DNA of 64,000 nt, from positions 381,001 to 445,000 of the forward strand of contig NZ_CP047652.1 of assembly GCF_009906835.1 (NCBI RefSeq), in the 5' to 3' direction. The notes beneath the pieces are model-generated. The model searched no databases. It saw only the letters and a program-made list of their open reading frames with translations, and was not told where the DNA came from. Positions 8,648-17,482 of the stretch are shown here, piece by piece. How positions within the stretch are numbered: the stretch's first letter is position 1; every line of letters begins with the position of its first letter. The position numbers were made by a program, and so were the translations under genes. The DNA comes from Aristophania vespae (GTDB taxonomy: Bacteria; Pseudomonadota; Alphaproteobacteria; Acetobacterales; Acetobacteraceae).

Positions 8648-9559
8648 TTATTGACCGCTATCAGGCTCCTGATCAGCGTCATATCTGACGGCAAGAACGA
8701 CTAACCAGGGGTAGCGTGTGTCATAACTTGCGCCATCACTTGTGCTGATTTTACCCTCAGCATCAGTCGGTACATGAGTTAGTGAGACACTATCATCTAC
8801 ATTGCCGCCAATAATGCTGATTTCTCTTCCAAAAGGCTCAGCATTTTGGTTGGTGGAGACAACAATGCCGCAATGTGCGGGAAAACCATAGCTTGTAGGT
8901 AGCATGGAGTAAGTAATGGTGCGGCTGCGGCCACGCCCTACACAGATAAGATCGCCCAATTGTGGGGCATAATTTGCTGGATTTTCTGCTGTGAGGGCCG
9001 TGCTTTGGCCGTTAGCCGCTGCGTTAATATAGGTGGCATGGTTAGGTGAATAGGGAAAGCGTTCATTAGCACCTGCAATACGCATGACATAAGAAATAAA
9101 AGCGGCTGACCAGGCGTAATTACCATCACGATTCATAGAAAAGCGACGGCCATCGCCATCTGTTTTACCCGTCCAGCGTGATTCAGTTTCGTAAGGATCT
9201 TGGCCAATCCACCAATATTCACCAATACGCTGCCATAAACCAGGAAGGCGCTCAGGCTTCATGGCAGGGCTTGTAGGTTCTGGCCTGTCATGTGGGTCTT
9301 CATCCGAGACAGGAGAGCCAAATAGGCGCCACTCTCTTAGAGCAATAGCAACTGCGTCCTGACGGTTAAAGGGTGTAAAATTTCGACTCGCGAAATCCGG
9401 CACATGGGGATTATAACCCCAGCCACTTGCGCTCCCATCAGCATATTGGCCCATATAAGAATTAGCCGGCCCCCTGGCGGAGGAAGCACAGCCCGCCAAG
9501 GTTAATAAAGCAACGCAAGCGAAACTCTCGTACTTTTTCAACACGCAGAATGAAACCAT
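8648..9559 (-). CDS. DUF2272 domain lipoprotein
   Basis: About 303 residues. The signal peptide ends in a lipobox L-A-G-C with the lipidated Cys at residue 24, so it should be membrane-anchored in the periplasm. The body matches the DUF2272 pattern: WSAAFISYVMRIAG, PNHATYINAA, PQLGDLICVGRG and HCGIVV, an arrangement with conserved Asp, Cys and His resembling NlpC/CHAP peptidase-like folds. Function is unknown; a cell-wall role is only an inference. ATG 9559 is chosen over an upstream GTG at 9568 because GGAG lies 8 nt before it. Confidence 0.75.
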   Translation of the reverse strand: MVSFCVLKKYESFACVALLTLAGCASSARGPANSYMGQYADGSASGWGYNPHVPDFASRNFTPFNRQDAVAIALREWRLFGSPVSDEDPHDRPEPTSPAMKPERLPGLWQRIGEYWWIGQDPYETESRWTGKTDGDGRRFSMNRDGNYAWSAAFISYVMRIAGANERFPYSPNHATYINAAANGQSTALTAENPANYAPQLGDLICVGRGRSRTITYSMLPTSYGFPAHCGIVVSTNQNAEPFGREISIIGGNVDDSVSLTHVPTDAEGKISTSDGASYDTRYPWLVVLAVRYDADQEPDSGQ

Positions 9560-9568
9560 GTTCCACAC

Positions 9569-9862
9569 TCCAAGAGACTATGAAAATCTTAAATGAGTAT
9601 ATCTAATAAGCGCGGTCAACTTATGTTTGAATAATAAGTTTATATAAATAGAAAAAATCTTAAACGCGTACCAAAAAATTTGTAACGAAAGACTAATTTA
9701 CAGAAATTATATGTTGTCACCTACAAATATTGTAAGATAGCTCTTTTTTTTCTAAACCAAATATATTAGTGAAAAAAGAATAAATTTAATTTTTCTTAAT
9801 AAATTGAAGTAATTGAAAGTAAATTTTATAATGATAAATTTTTATTTTAAGAGAACGGTCAG
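9569..9862. other. AT-rich intergenic region
   Basis: About 290 nt of very AT-rich sequence between divergently transcribed genes. It must hold the promoters of the DUF2272 gene and the acyltransferase, but no single -35/-10 pair stands out. Confidence 0.4.
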
Positions 9863-10987
9863 ATGATAAATCAAAATGGTTTATTTTTGTTTAATATAAT
9901 ATCTATTATAATTTTAGTTGTTATATTTAATAGCAGGTTTTTTTCCTTTTTAGATAAAAACGAGTTTCAAAGAGACGAACATCTGGATGGTTTGAGGTTC
10001 TTTTTGGCAATTGCAGTTGCTTTCCACCATATGGTGTATAGCTATAACTGGTCTTTCAATAATGATTGGAACATTGAACATTATCCAATTAGTAAGAAGC
10101 TGGGCCGGTTTGGTGTATGCTTGTTTTTTATGCTTTCTGCTTATTTTATGACCCGCAGAAACATCACAAATGCGACTGACATCGTTAAATTTTACATCAA
10201 AAGGTTTTTTAGAATAGCGCCTGTAGCATGGCTATCTGCTTCATTATGCATCATAACGGCCCTGATATTTGGTTCTGCCATAAATTATCACAATTTGATT
10301 GATAATTTATTTTTCTGGTTTGATTTTGGGTTAACCTTAAATAAACCTGATATTAATAGCTTTGACAACATGTTTTTGATAAATACAGGTGTTATGTGGA
10401 CCCTTCATTGGGAGTGGCTTCTTTATTTTTCTTTACCTATTATTTATATAGTAAGAGAGAAATTAAATAATTTTATCGTCTCTCAATGTATGAATTTTAC
10501 TAATGTATTTGTGGTTTCGTATTTTGATCAGGAAACATCAAACTATTTATTATGCTTTTCGTTGGGTATGACAGTAAGAGATTTGGTAGGAAAAATAAAA
10601 TTAAGCAACAATATAAGCTCGGTTATCGTTCTTTTGGCCATCGTGCTTATATTCGTTAGACATGCAAGCCCATTATCAACCTATAGTATTATTATAGAAT
10701 CTGTCATATTTTTCTTAATCTGTAATGGTTGTGATATTTTTGGCCTTCTTAAAGTCAAAGGAGCTGTCAGGCTTGGAGAAGTAAGCTATTCTATATATTT
10801 GCTACATGGCATTATGTGGTTTTATATGAATAAAATGCTCGTTGGGCATGATATTGGCAATATTTCTTATTTAGGTTTTTCTTTTGCAACGGTGCTTTTG
10901 ACATGTTTGCTTTCTTGCGTAAGCTTTATGTTGCTAGAGCAAAAAGGGATTAATCTTGGGAAAAAAATTAGCACAAAAATATGTTGA
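9863..10987 (+). CDS. Acyltransferase 3 family membrane protein
   Basis: A 374-residue multi-pass inner-membrane protein. The family motif LDGLRFFLAIAVAFHH is at 41-56, with the conserved Arg and the catalytic His pair, and about ten hydrophobic segments follow. Members O-acylate surface polysaccharides or peptidoglycan; the substrate here is unknown. The gene is far more AT-rich than its neighbours and stands alone, which hints at horizontal acquisition. The ribosome site is AAGAGAACGG before ATG 9863. Confidence 0.8.
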   Translation: MINQNGLFLFNIISIIILVVIFNSRFFSFLDKNEFQRDEHLDGLRFFLAIAVAFHHMVYSYNWSFNNDWNIEHYPISKKLGRFGVCLFFMLSAYFMTRRNITNATDIVKFYIKRFFRIAPVAWLSASLCIITALIFGSAINYHNLIDNLFFWFDFGLTLNKPDINSFDNMFLINTGVMWTLHWEWLLYFSLPIIYIVREKLNNFIVSQCMNFTNVFVVSYFDQETSNYLLCFSLGMTVRDLVGKIKLSNNISSVIVLLAIVLIFVRHASPLSTYSIIIESVIFFLICNGCDIFGLLKVKGAVRLGEVSYSIYLLHGIMWFYMNKMLVGHDIGNISYLGFSFATVLLTCLLSCVSFMLLEQKGINLGKKISTKIC

Positions 10988-11060
10988 GTAAGCCCCATTT
11001 TTAGCTGAATAAACTATTATCCAGCTTATGAAGCTGAGTGGAAACTGCAAAAAACACACG

Positions 11061-11087
11061 AAAAGAGAGCCAGTAAGACTCTCTTTT
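11061..11087. terminator. Terminator between acyltransferase and aldo/keto reductase
   Basis: AAAAGAGAG (11061-11069) pairs perfectly with CTCTCTTTT (11079-11087). It lies between two convergent genes and has A/T on both sides, so it probably works in both directions. Confidence 0.7.
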
Positions 11088-11111
11088 ACTGAGTAAGGCT
11101 AAATTTGAATA

Positions 11112-12092
11112 TTACCTTTCTGGGGGTGCCATAAAGCTCGGGTCAATAGGGTGAGGTACGTGGCGTTTTAAAATAGCAGCCACCTGATCCTGGTCTTCCT
11201 GACTTAAGGTCCAGCCAAAAACATCATTAATTCCCGAAATTTGCTCAGGCTTACGAGCCCCCCAAAGGGCAATGGTTGGTCCCTGGTCCAGGATCCAGCG
11301 TATGGCAAATACCATGGGAGATTTATTGTGTTTTTCAGCCAGTTTTTTAATCTCATCTACCGCTGCAATATAATGCGGGAAATGCTCAGGCTGAAATTTA
11401 GGGTCATCTGAGCGCAGGTCAGATTTCGGGAATGTCTTGTCCTTACTCATTTTACCTGTGAGTAATCCACGGCAAAGAGCACCGTAAGCCAACATTACCA
11501 TTTTGTTTTTTGTAGCATAAGGGAGAATATCTTTCCCAGCCGCTTGCTCAAAAATATTAAAAGGTGATTGAATTGTTGCTAAAGGCGCAGCTTGACGGAA
11601 AATATCCATTTGCTCGGGAGAGTAATTGCTGACGCCGATAGCACCAATCTTTCCTTCTTTATGAAGTCTTTCTAGTTCTCTGGCTGAGTCTTCAATAGGG
11701 GTCTTGGGGTCCGGCCAATGAATCTGTTCCACATCAATGCGCTCAACTTTTAGGCGACGGAGAGAATCCTCTACCTCTTTACGGATCCGTTCAGGACGTG
11801 AATCACGAAAAGGTTTATCGTCTTTCCAGTTCAGTCCGAGCTTTGTTGCTATAAAAGCTTTGTGTGGTTTTTGGGAAAGCGCACGACCAACAAGCTCTTC
11901 TGCATGGCCAAACCCATAAACAGGTGCTGTGTCGATAAGGGTAATGCCTTCATCCAGAGCTGTGTGAATGGTGCGAATAGCGTTGTCATCATCAGGGCCA
12001 CCCCACATCCAGCCGCCAATGGCCCAGGTACCAAGGGCAACGCGTGTCACTGGGTGTTCAAGTCCTGGAATTTGGATATTATTTTTGCTCAA
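11112..12092 (-). CDS. Aldo/keto reductase
   Basis: An NAD(P)H-dependent (beta/alpha)8 oxidoreductase of about 326 residues. The catalytic tetrad is visible: Asp and Tyr in IDTAPVYGFGHAEE, Lys in AFIATKLGL and His in VEQIHWPDP. IGVSNYSPEQM and WGARKPEQI mark the substrate and cofactor regions. The TTG at 12092 is preferred because GGAGG lies 5-6 nt upstream. ATGs at 12104 and 12137 are in frame but lack a ribosome site. The substrate is unknown. Confidence 0.85.
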   Translation of the reverse strand: MSKNNIQIPGLEHPVTRVALGTWAIGGWMWGGPDDDNAIRTIHTALDEGITLIDTAPVYGFGHAEELVGRALSQKPHKAFIATKLGLNWKDDKPFRDSRPERIRKEVEDSLRRLKVERIDVEQIHWPDPKTPIEDSARELERLHKEGKIGAIGVSNYSPEQMDIFRQAAPLATIQSPFNIFEQAAGKDILPYATKNKMVMLAYGALCRGLLTGKMSKDKTFPKSDLRSDDPKFQPEHFPHYIAAVDEIKKLAEKHNKSPMVFAIRWILDQGPTIALWGARKPEQISGINDVFGWTLSQEDQDQVAAILKRHVPHPIDPSFMAPPER

Positions 12093-12137
12093 TTGTTCCT
12101 CCATTATTGCAAGAGGATTGCACGATGCAAAATTCAT

Positions 12138-14050
12138 CAGCCCATAAGCAAAATATTAAGATAATAGGCTGGCAATAAAATGCTCATCCTCTTTCAGCCT
12201 ATAATATAAGAAAAAATGAATTAAGAAATTACTACAAAAAATAAAGAAATTATATATATATTATTATATATATAAACACTTACTATTAGAGATAATATAA
12301 TTTTAAAATATTATAAATATAAAATCTAAAAAATTATTATATATAACAGTGCCTACTTACCATTAGCGAGCACTAATAAAAATGGTGAAGGTAATTCAAT
12401 TCCATCAAAAACAATATACTAATTCACCCAGCTAGGTTTCATTATTTCAGTGAAAACTCATCACTGTATCTTTGCAGATACTTTCAAAGATGGTTCAACT
12501 TGCTCATTAATGGTAATTGTTGGTCTTTTAATCATAGGAAAAAAAATTGGTAGATTTTTGAACAGAGGATTTCTCTTTACACAACAACTCCCAACAAGAG
12601 TATTTCCAGTGTGCGGAGCTGAACTTTTTGCATTAATAGGTCTTTGCGGCTTGATTTGCGTTCACTGCGCACGCGAGTAAACTAAGGTTGCATCTACATG
12701 AAGTGCTTCACATGAGATGTGCTTCATGTGGGTGGAATTAACCAATAGGGTGTCTGATGAAGTTTGGCAAAATCTTCGTGTTTTCTATGTGCAAACTGAA
12801 ATTCTCTTTTCCAGTAAAAGGGGACGAAGGTAATGCACATTTTTAACCGTTTCAGCTATCACTATAGTACTCTTAGTGGTTGCAATGATTAGTTTTTTTG
12901 ATGGCATCTATTAGGGACCGACGTATTGGCACTATGGTGTTCTATACATGATGATCAAAAACGTACGTGGTTGATTTAGAAGAGTGCATCGCTACTCTTA
13001 GGTTTTATAAAGATGATTTAGCTAAAATTGTTAGATATTAGTCTCTAACTGTGCGGAGCTGGGCTAGGGGGTAATACTTATATTTCATCCCAGTTTATAG
13101 ACTGTATTACCAAAACAAAAAATCCGTTTAACGAATTAATAAATAAAGTTAGTGAAGGCAAAAAATCTGCACAATAAAGATCTTAAAGATTGCTTCTCTT
13201 AATAATTTAATTGGCATGACGACAGTCTCTATTACGCGGCTGCATTCAGATGCTTCCTATGTGCGTGAAAATAAATGTTTAATATTTATCAATAGATTTG
13301 CTGTGACTGTTATTTATTGCGCGTGCAAGAAAGGTGATCAGACATTTTTTTGAAAAAGTAGTAGCTACAAATAAGCTATTTAATGAATTAAGCTAAGTTG
13401 GTATTTTTCATACGTGCTAAAATCAAATATACCTCAAGCAAAAATTAGTAAGGCAAAACGTGGCACTATTTTAGACGTGCAAGATGAGTTCCACCTCATT
13501 ATAATTAACTAAGTATTAAAAGATACAACTCTGGATCACTGCAATTAAGGTAAGACGATCTTAAGTCGTTTTAACACGAACTTTGAATCGAAAAATCTTA
13601 TTTTATATGGTTAGACCTATGCTATAATTAAAGAATGTATAAGTCTTGAATATAAAATAAAATAGAAATTAATGAAAAGTAAGTTTAAATTTCTAACTAA
13701 GTAAAATACTATAATATTTTTATAATAACAAATATATGTTATAAATTACTACAAAATTTTTTAACTATAACTTATAAAAACTTATTAGTAAAGAATCTTG
13801 CAAGAACGTAACTCAGCTACAATATTAATATGGCACTCTCTAAAAAGTCTTTGACAAACAGAATGCTTTATCGTTTAGCAGTTGTAAATAAGATATTCGT
13901 ATTTTAAGAATCAATATGATAATGGCAGTTCGTAAAAAATTTTAATTAAAGTTGATAAATTACTATAATAAATAATCTCCAGTCATTTAAAGTAAAAATT
14001 TAAAGTTTAAGCATAAATTATAAATAATAAAAAAAACATTAGGCTGTTCA
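12138..14050. other. AT-rich gene-poor region
   Basis: Nearly 2 kb with no gene I can support. A GTG-initiated open frame at 12450-12680 (76 codons) has no recognisable motif and no good ribosome site. The 12-mer TGTGCGGAGCTG appears at 12610 and again at 13050. Short AT dinucleotide tracts occur at 12250-12275. The region reads like decayed coding DNA. Confidence 0.4.
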
Positions 14051-14093
14051 GGCTATGAGCAAGAGAGTGACCTTCTATGCCTTGCTCATAGCC
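14051..14093 (-). terminator. Hairpin downstream of small-gene cassette A
   Basis: A perfect 13-bp stem, GGCTATGAGCAAG (14051-14063) with CTTGCTCATAGCC (14081-14093), lies 28 nt past the stop of the small gene at 14121-14408. It lacks a U tract, so it may be an RNA 3' end stabiliser or a DNA-level element. The outer GGCTAT/ATAGCC bases equal those of the 5' hairpin of the same cassette. Confidence 0.55.
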
Positions 14094-14120
14094 CATATGC
14101 GGCCTATATGCCCTGCTGCT

Positions 14121-14408
14121 TTACAACATGGCGGTCACCCCCTTAAGAACCGGTGGGAGAGACGCCTTTTCAGAAGGCTGTATGTCCCCTTTACTTAGAA
14201 CCACCGGATCTGACAAATTATGGCTTTTATCTAAAAGTGTACTTAATATAAATTCATGTAATAATATATATAAGCAGCATTTTAACCTTGCAGTTTGCTT
14301 TTTTAAAGCAAAAAGCAAGGTGGGCACAGGCCGAATATGCACGATACTAGAATATTTTAGAAGACTAGTATTCGCATGACTTAACATGCTAATAGTGTGA
14401 ACAGTCAT
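14121..14408 (-). CDS. Small protein of cassette A (paralogue of cassette B)
   Basis: A 95-residue protein with no family I recognise. It is paralogous to the product at 16408-16668: both start MTVHT(I/V)SML, then share an A--SL block, a hydrophobic stretch near residues 22-35, a RLKC motif, and an ILS-L--S--NL segment. Conservation at the protein level and of the leader suggests a real gene. Codon use is AT-rich like the surroundings. The ribosome site AAAGGA lies in the loop of a leader hairpin. Function is unknown. Confidence 0.5.
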   Translation of the reverse strand: MTVHTISMLSHANTSLLKYSSIVHIRPVPTLLFALKKQTARLKCCLYILLHEFILSTLLDKSHNLSDPVVLSKGDIQPSEKASLPPVLKGVTAML

Positions 14409-14411
14409 GAT

Positions 14412-14519
14412 CTGAGTTTAGTCCTTTCTAAGAGACTCAGGTGATGATAGGGCTATGGTGGTGGCACCCACTATAGCCCGTTAACAATATGAATACTCTT
14501 TTACTTTTATAAAAGTCAA
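14412..14519 (-). promoter_or_regulatory. Structured 5' leader and promoter, cassette A
   Basis: Read on the minus strand: TTGACT (14514-14519), an 18-nt spacer, TATTCA, ten nt, then hairpin P1 (14450-14479). P1 has arms GGGCTATAGTGG and CCACCATAGCCC with one A-C mismatch. Hairpin P2 (14412-14440) has a 6-bp stem CTGAGT/ACTCAG and AAAGGA in the loop. The ATG follows P2 by 3 nt. P1 should form at the very 5' end of the transcript. P2 could gate ribosome access. The same layout recurs at three other sites. Confidence 0.65.
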
Positions 14520-15584
14520 GAGTTTGCGAGCTTTATTTATTTAAAGATAATGAATTTCCCTTAATCATTATTTCCTGATGTTAAGACGTTGTTAATTTTT
14601 AAATAAGAGGTGTTTATACACTTATAAGTTGTAATTATCACTTTTTTATTTCTTCTTTTTTGAAGATATAATTCCTTCGTTGTTTCAGTAAAACTTTTCA
14701 TAAGAAAGACAACTACAGGTTGTTATATTATTAATAAATGAATTAACTCTAATTTTACTTCATACGCTATAAAAAATAATCAGCAACGTTTGACCTATAT
14801 CAAGCCAACTTAATCTAATCAATTTATTTAAGATTGATATTTTAACTTGGACAGCGACTGTCCAACATTTACTAAAACTATAAAAAATAGGCAAAATAAT
14901 CTTTAATTCTATTAATTAAATATAAGTTCAAAATTTACTACCGTTTTATTTTGTGTTGACTTAATTGTTAAGGCAATAACTTTTAAAAATAGGGTAAAAC
15001 CAAGCGAATTTTGATTTTGAATTTTCTTTAAAATAAAACGAGTTTTAAAAAGGAGCTTTCTCCAGTGTCGAAAGGTGAGTTAGTCACATGATAAGTAGTT
15101 ACATAATAAACTTGTCAATGTCGAAAAAAAAGCCATGATGCTTTAATAATATGAGGCAGTCATTCAATTGCCATTGATAGCCTAGTGACTTGTGCGAATT
15201 GTTTTTTATAGTCAGATAGTTTAAAATTTTACAAGTATAAATTATTTTGTAACATGTAAACACAATATATTTAAATTATATAATCGTATTAATAAAGAAA
15301 ATTTCAGTATCTATTTTTTAAATAAGAAATATAACAATCAAAATATATTGTTTTTTGTATAAATATTTAAAAATTATTTTAGTACAGTTTTAATCAATTA
15401 TTAAGCGCAATATAATATGACTTTCTATTATAATAGTCTATAAAAGTAATAGTGCTAGGTTATATAGCACAAAATTACTATTCTGAAGCAAAAAAGAGTA
15501 ATTTACCTACATTGAATAAAAAAGTGGTAAAATAAGAGTTTAACCGACTCAAGATAATACAAAAGCGCTTATTATGCTCATATT
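14520..15584. other. AT-rich non-coding region
   Basis: About 1 kb of very AT-rich DNA between cassette A and the hexamer array. I see no gene or RNA. Confidence 0.4.
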
Positions 15585-15740
15585 TTAGTGTTAGTGTTAG
15601 TGTTAGTGTTAGTGTTAGTGTTAGTGTTAGTGTTAGTGTTAGTGTTAGTGTTAGTGTTAGTGTTAGTGTTAGTGTTAGTGTTAGTGTTAGTGTTAGTGTT
15701 AGTGTTAGTGTTAGTGTTAGTGTTAGTGTTAGTGTTAGTG
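15585..15740 (+). repeat. Perfect hexanucleotide microsatellite (TTAGTG)26
   Basis: Exactly 156 nt made of 26 uninterrupted TTAGTG units, flanked by unrelated AT-rich sequence. It creates an open frame of alternating Val/Leu on the plus strand, which I regard as an artefact of the repeat. Perfect identity over 26 units means recent or ongoing expansion by slippage, so copy number probably varies between cells. Confidence 0.95.
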
Positions 15741-15877
15741 TTACTCAAAATGTTCGATTCAACATATGAAGACGCTTCAATTTTATAATATTACATTCGA
15801 TTATCCTTAATTTTTACTAACTCACTTTTGGTTAAAAATTAAAAATAATTGTTGTTTATTGATAGTAGAAGTAATTA

Positions 15878-16025
15878 GCGTTACTGCGTTACTGCGTTAC
15901 TGCGTTACTGCGTTACTGCGTTACTGCGTTACTGCGTTACTGCGTTACTGCGTTACTGCGTTACTGCGTTACTGCGTTACTGCGTTACTGCGTTACTGCG
16001 TTACTGCGTTACTGCGTTACTGCGT
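15878..16025 (+). repeat. Perfect octanucleotide tandem repeat (GCGTTACT)18
   Basis: Eighteen perfect GCGTTACT units (15878-16021) plus a partial GCGT. Eight is not a multiple of three, so every plus frame reads the same eight-residue repeat VTALLRYC, and none of them is stopped. It lies only 137 nt from the hexamer array. Likely hypervariable. No gene reads through it convincingly. Confidence 0.95.
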
Positions 16026-16341
16026 CCATGTAGCATCGAAAATAAAGTAATCTTTAAAATGTCTTATTTCAAATCCACAAGAATATCTGTTAAAGCTGTC
16101 AGACCTAGTAGTGATGATAATTATATATTCATAATTATAAACATTTAAAACCAAAATTCATTGTGTAATTTGACCTCACATTGATTGTCACTTTATATAT
16201 GTGACAGCAATGTCATAATCGAATAAAACCCTTTAATAAGACTTAATCGTCATTTAATTATTTTAAAACCTAATATGTATAGGTATTTTACAATTTTAAC
16301 TTTAGACACAGCCTCACTAATACAATAAACAGAACTGTTCA
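16026..16341. other. AT-rich non-coding region
   Basis: About 315 nt between the octamer array and cassette B, with no gene seen. Confidence 0.4.
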
Positions 16342-16379
16342 GACTATAAGAGCTGTAGTATTTTAGCGCTCTTATAGCC
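16342..16379 (-). terminator. Hairpin downstream of small-gene cassette B
   Basis: CTATAAGAGC (16344-16353) pairs with GCTCTTATAG (16368-16377), 29 nt past the stop of the small gene. It occupies the same relative position as the hairpin in cassette A and is preceded on the plus strand by the same CTGTTCAG (GTTCAGRCTAT). There is no U tract. Confidence 0.5.
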
Positions 16380-16407
16380 CGTATTTACTGTACTGCGTCC
16401 TGTTACC

Positions 16408-16668
16408 TTAAGAGATAATAACCACCGTCCTTGGTCCTTCCGGCAAAAGCGTCTTATTAATAAGACTTACCGGGACCAAATTTATATGGCTTTTAAGGAA
16501 ACTTAAAATAGATTTCATGAAATGGCAGCGGTAACATTTTAACCTTTTTTTCCGCAAATGACAGACGGAAAGCAAGGTGAACGCAGTAGCGTAAATACCC
16601 ACCATTCTGGCCCCGTTTGAGAGACTAGATTTAGCACGTCGTAACATGCTAACAGTGTGAACAGTCAT
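16408..16668 (-). CDS. Small protein of cassette B (paralogue of cassette A)
   Basis: An 86-residue protein, clearly related to 14121-14408 through MTVHT(I/V)SML, the A-SSL block, a hydrophobic segment (IYATAFTLLSVC), KKRLKC and ILSFLKSHINL. A second ATG three nt upstream (16671) is also possible, but the cassette A alignment supports 16668. It is basic in the middle, with no signal peptide. Function is unknown. The AAGGAG ribosome site is in the loop of a leader hairpin. Confidence 0.5.
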   Translation of the reverse strand: MTVHTVSMLRRAKSSLSNGARMVGIYATAFTLLSVCHLRKKRLKCYRCHFMKSILSFLKSHINLVPVSLINKTLLPEGPRTVVIIS

Positions 16669-16671
16669 CAT

Positions 16672-16778
16672 CTGAGTTCTCCTTCCAAGATGTTACTCAG
16701 GTTTTGATAGGACTATGATGGTGGGCACCATCATAGTCCGTTACTCTTTGCATACTCTTAAAATTTTATAAAAGTCAA
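16672..16778 (-). promoter_or_regulatory. Structured 5' leader and promoter, cassette B
   Basis: Minus strand: TTGACT (16773-16778), an 18-nt spacer, TATGCA, nine nt, then hairpin P1 (16710-16739) with a perfect 13-bp stem GGACTATGATGGT/ACCATCATAGTCC. Hairpin P2 (16672-16700) has stem CTGAGT/ACTCAG and GGAAGGAG in the loop. Compared with cassette A, several P1 pairs change on both sides, which supports selection on RNA structure. Confidence 0.65.
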
Positions 16779-17470
16779 GTGATTTTAGTTATTTCTTAAG
16801 CAAAGATAGTTAACACAACTTTGGATTGCACAGATTAATTAAAACTTTATTAATATTTTATATTAAACAGGCAAATACAATTTATATTTGTGATAATAAA
16901 AGATGATATTTTTCTTTCTTGGTATTAAGCAAGATAAAAAAATTTGAATTCCTAAATAACGCCAAAAATTGTTTTGCTGCTTTTGTGCTGAAAATAAAAC
17001 TATTTTATTAATAGCAAGTGGTAAGTGCATATGATAAAAGTCGTTGATGTTCAAATACTAATAAAGGAACTATATATGCTGCCATTGTTAAAATAATATG
17101 GACAAACGCCATTAGCCATTAAAATTTTTGGGCATCTAATGTTGAACAATTTCTACTGGTTTTTAATAATTTTTAAATAAAACCAAAAAAATAATGATTG
17201 TGCTCAATATATTTTTATGAAGCGAGATTTTGCATATGTTGTGTAGTTAAAGTCAATAAGTAAACAGACTATTGAGAGGCGTTATGCCTCGGTGTAATGG
17301 CCTAAAAGAAGTTTAATAAAATCATCGAATACCAAAAAATTGGAAAAAATACTTTCTATTTGGGAGGATATTTTCTAAGCACAGTCTGACTGTTTTTATA
17401 ACAGCTCTTTGATTTAAGGTGTAAACACAAGTTAAACGAATATAGTTTAAATATGTCAGCGACATCACAG
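16779..17470. other. AT-rich non-coding region
   Basis: About 690 nt upstream of the DUF1796-like gene. I see no gene or structured element that I can support; the gene's promoter should lie at the right end. Confidence 0.4.
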
Positions 17471-17482
17471 TAGGTGAGTAGA

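Noticed and set aside
12450-12680. 76-codon GTG-initiated frame
   Set aside because: No ribosome site, no motif, and it lies in an AT-rich region that looks decayed.
14051-14520. Retron or type I toxin-antitoxin locus
   Set aside because: There is no reverse transcriptase nearby, no antisense promoter that I can see, and the encoded protein is not a typical short hydrophobic toxin. The leader structure is reported without that claim.
15588-15788. Open frame of repeated Val-Leu
   Set aside because: It is produced entirely by the TTAGTG microsatellite, with no ribosome site and no conserved flanks.
15859-16050. Open frame of repeated VTALLRYC
   Set aside because: An artefact of the octamer array, which is open in all plus frames.
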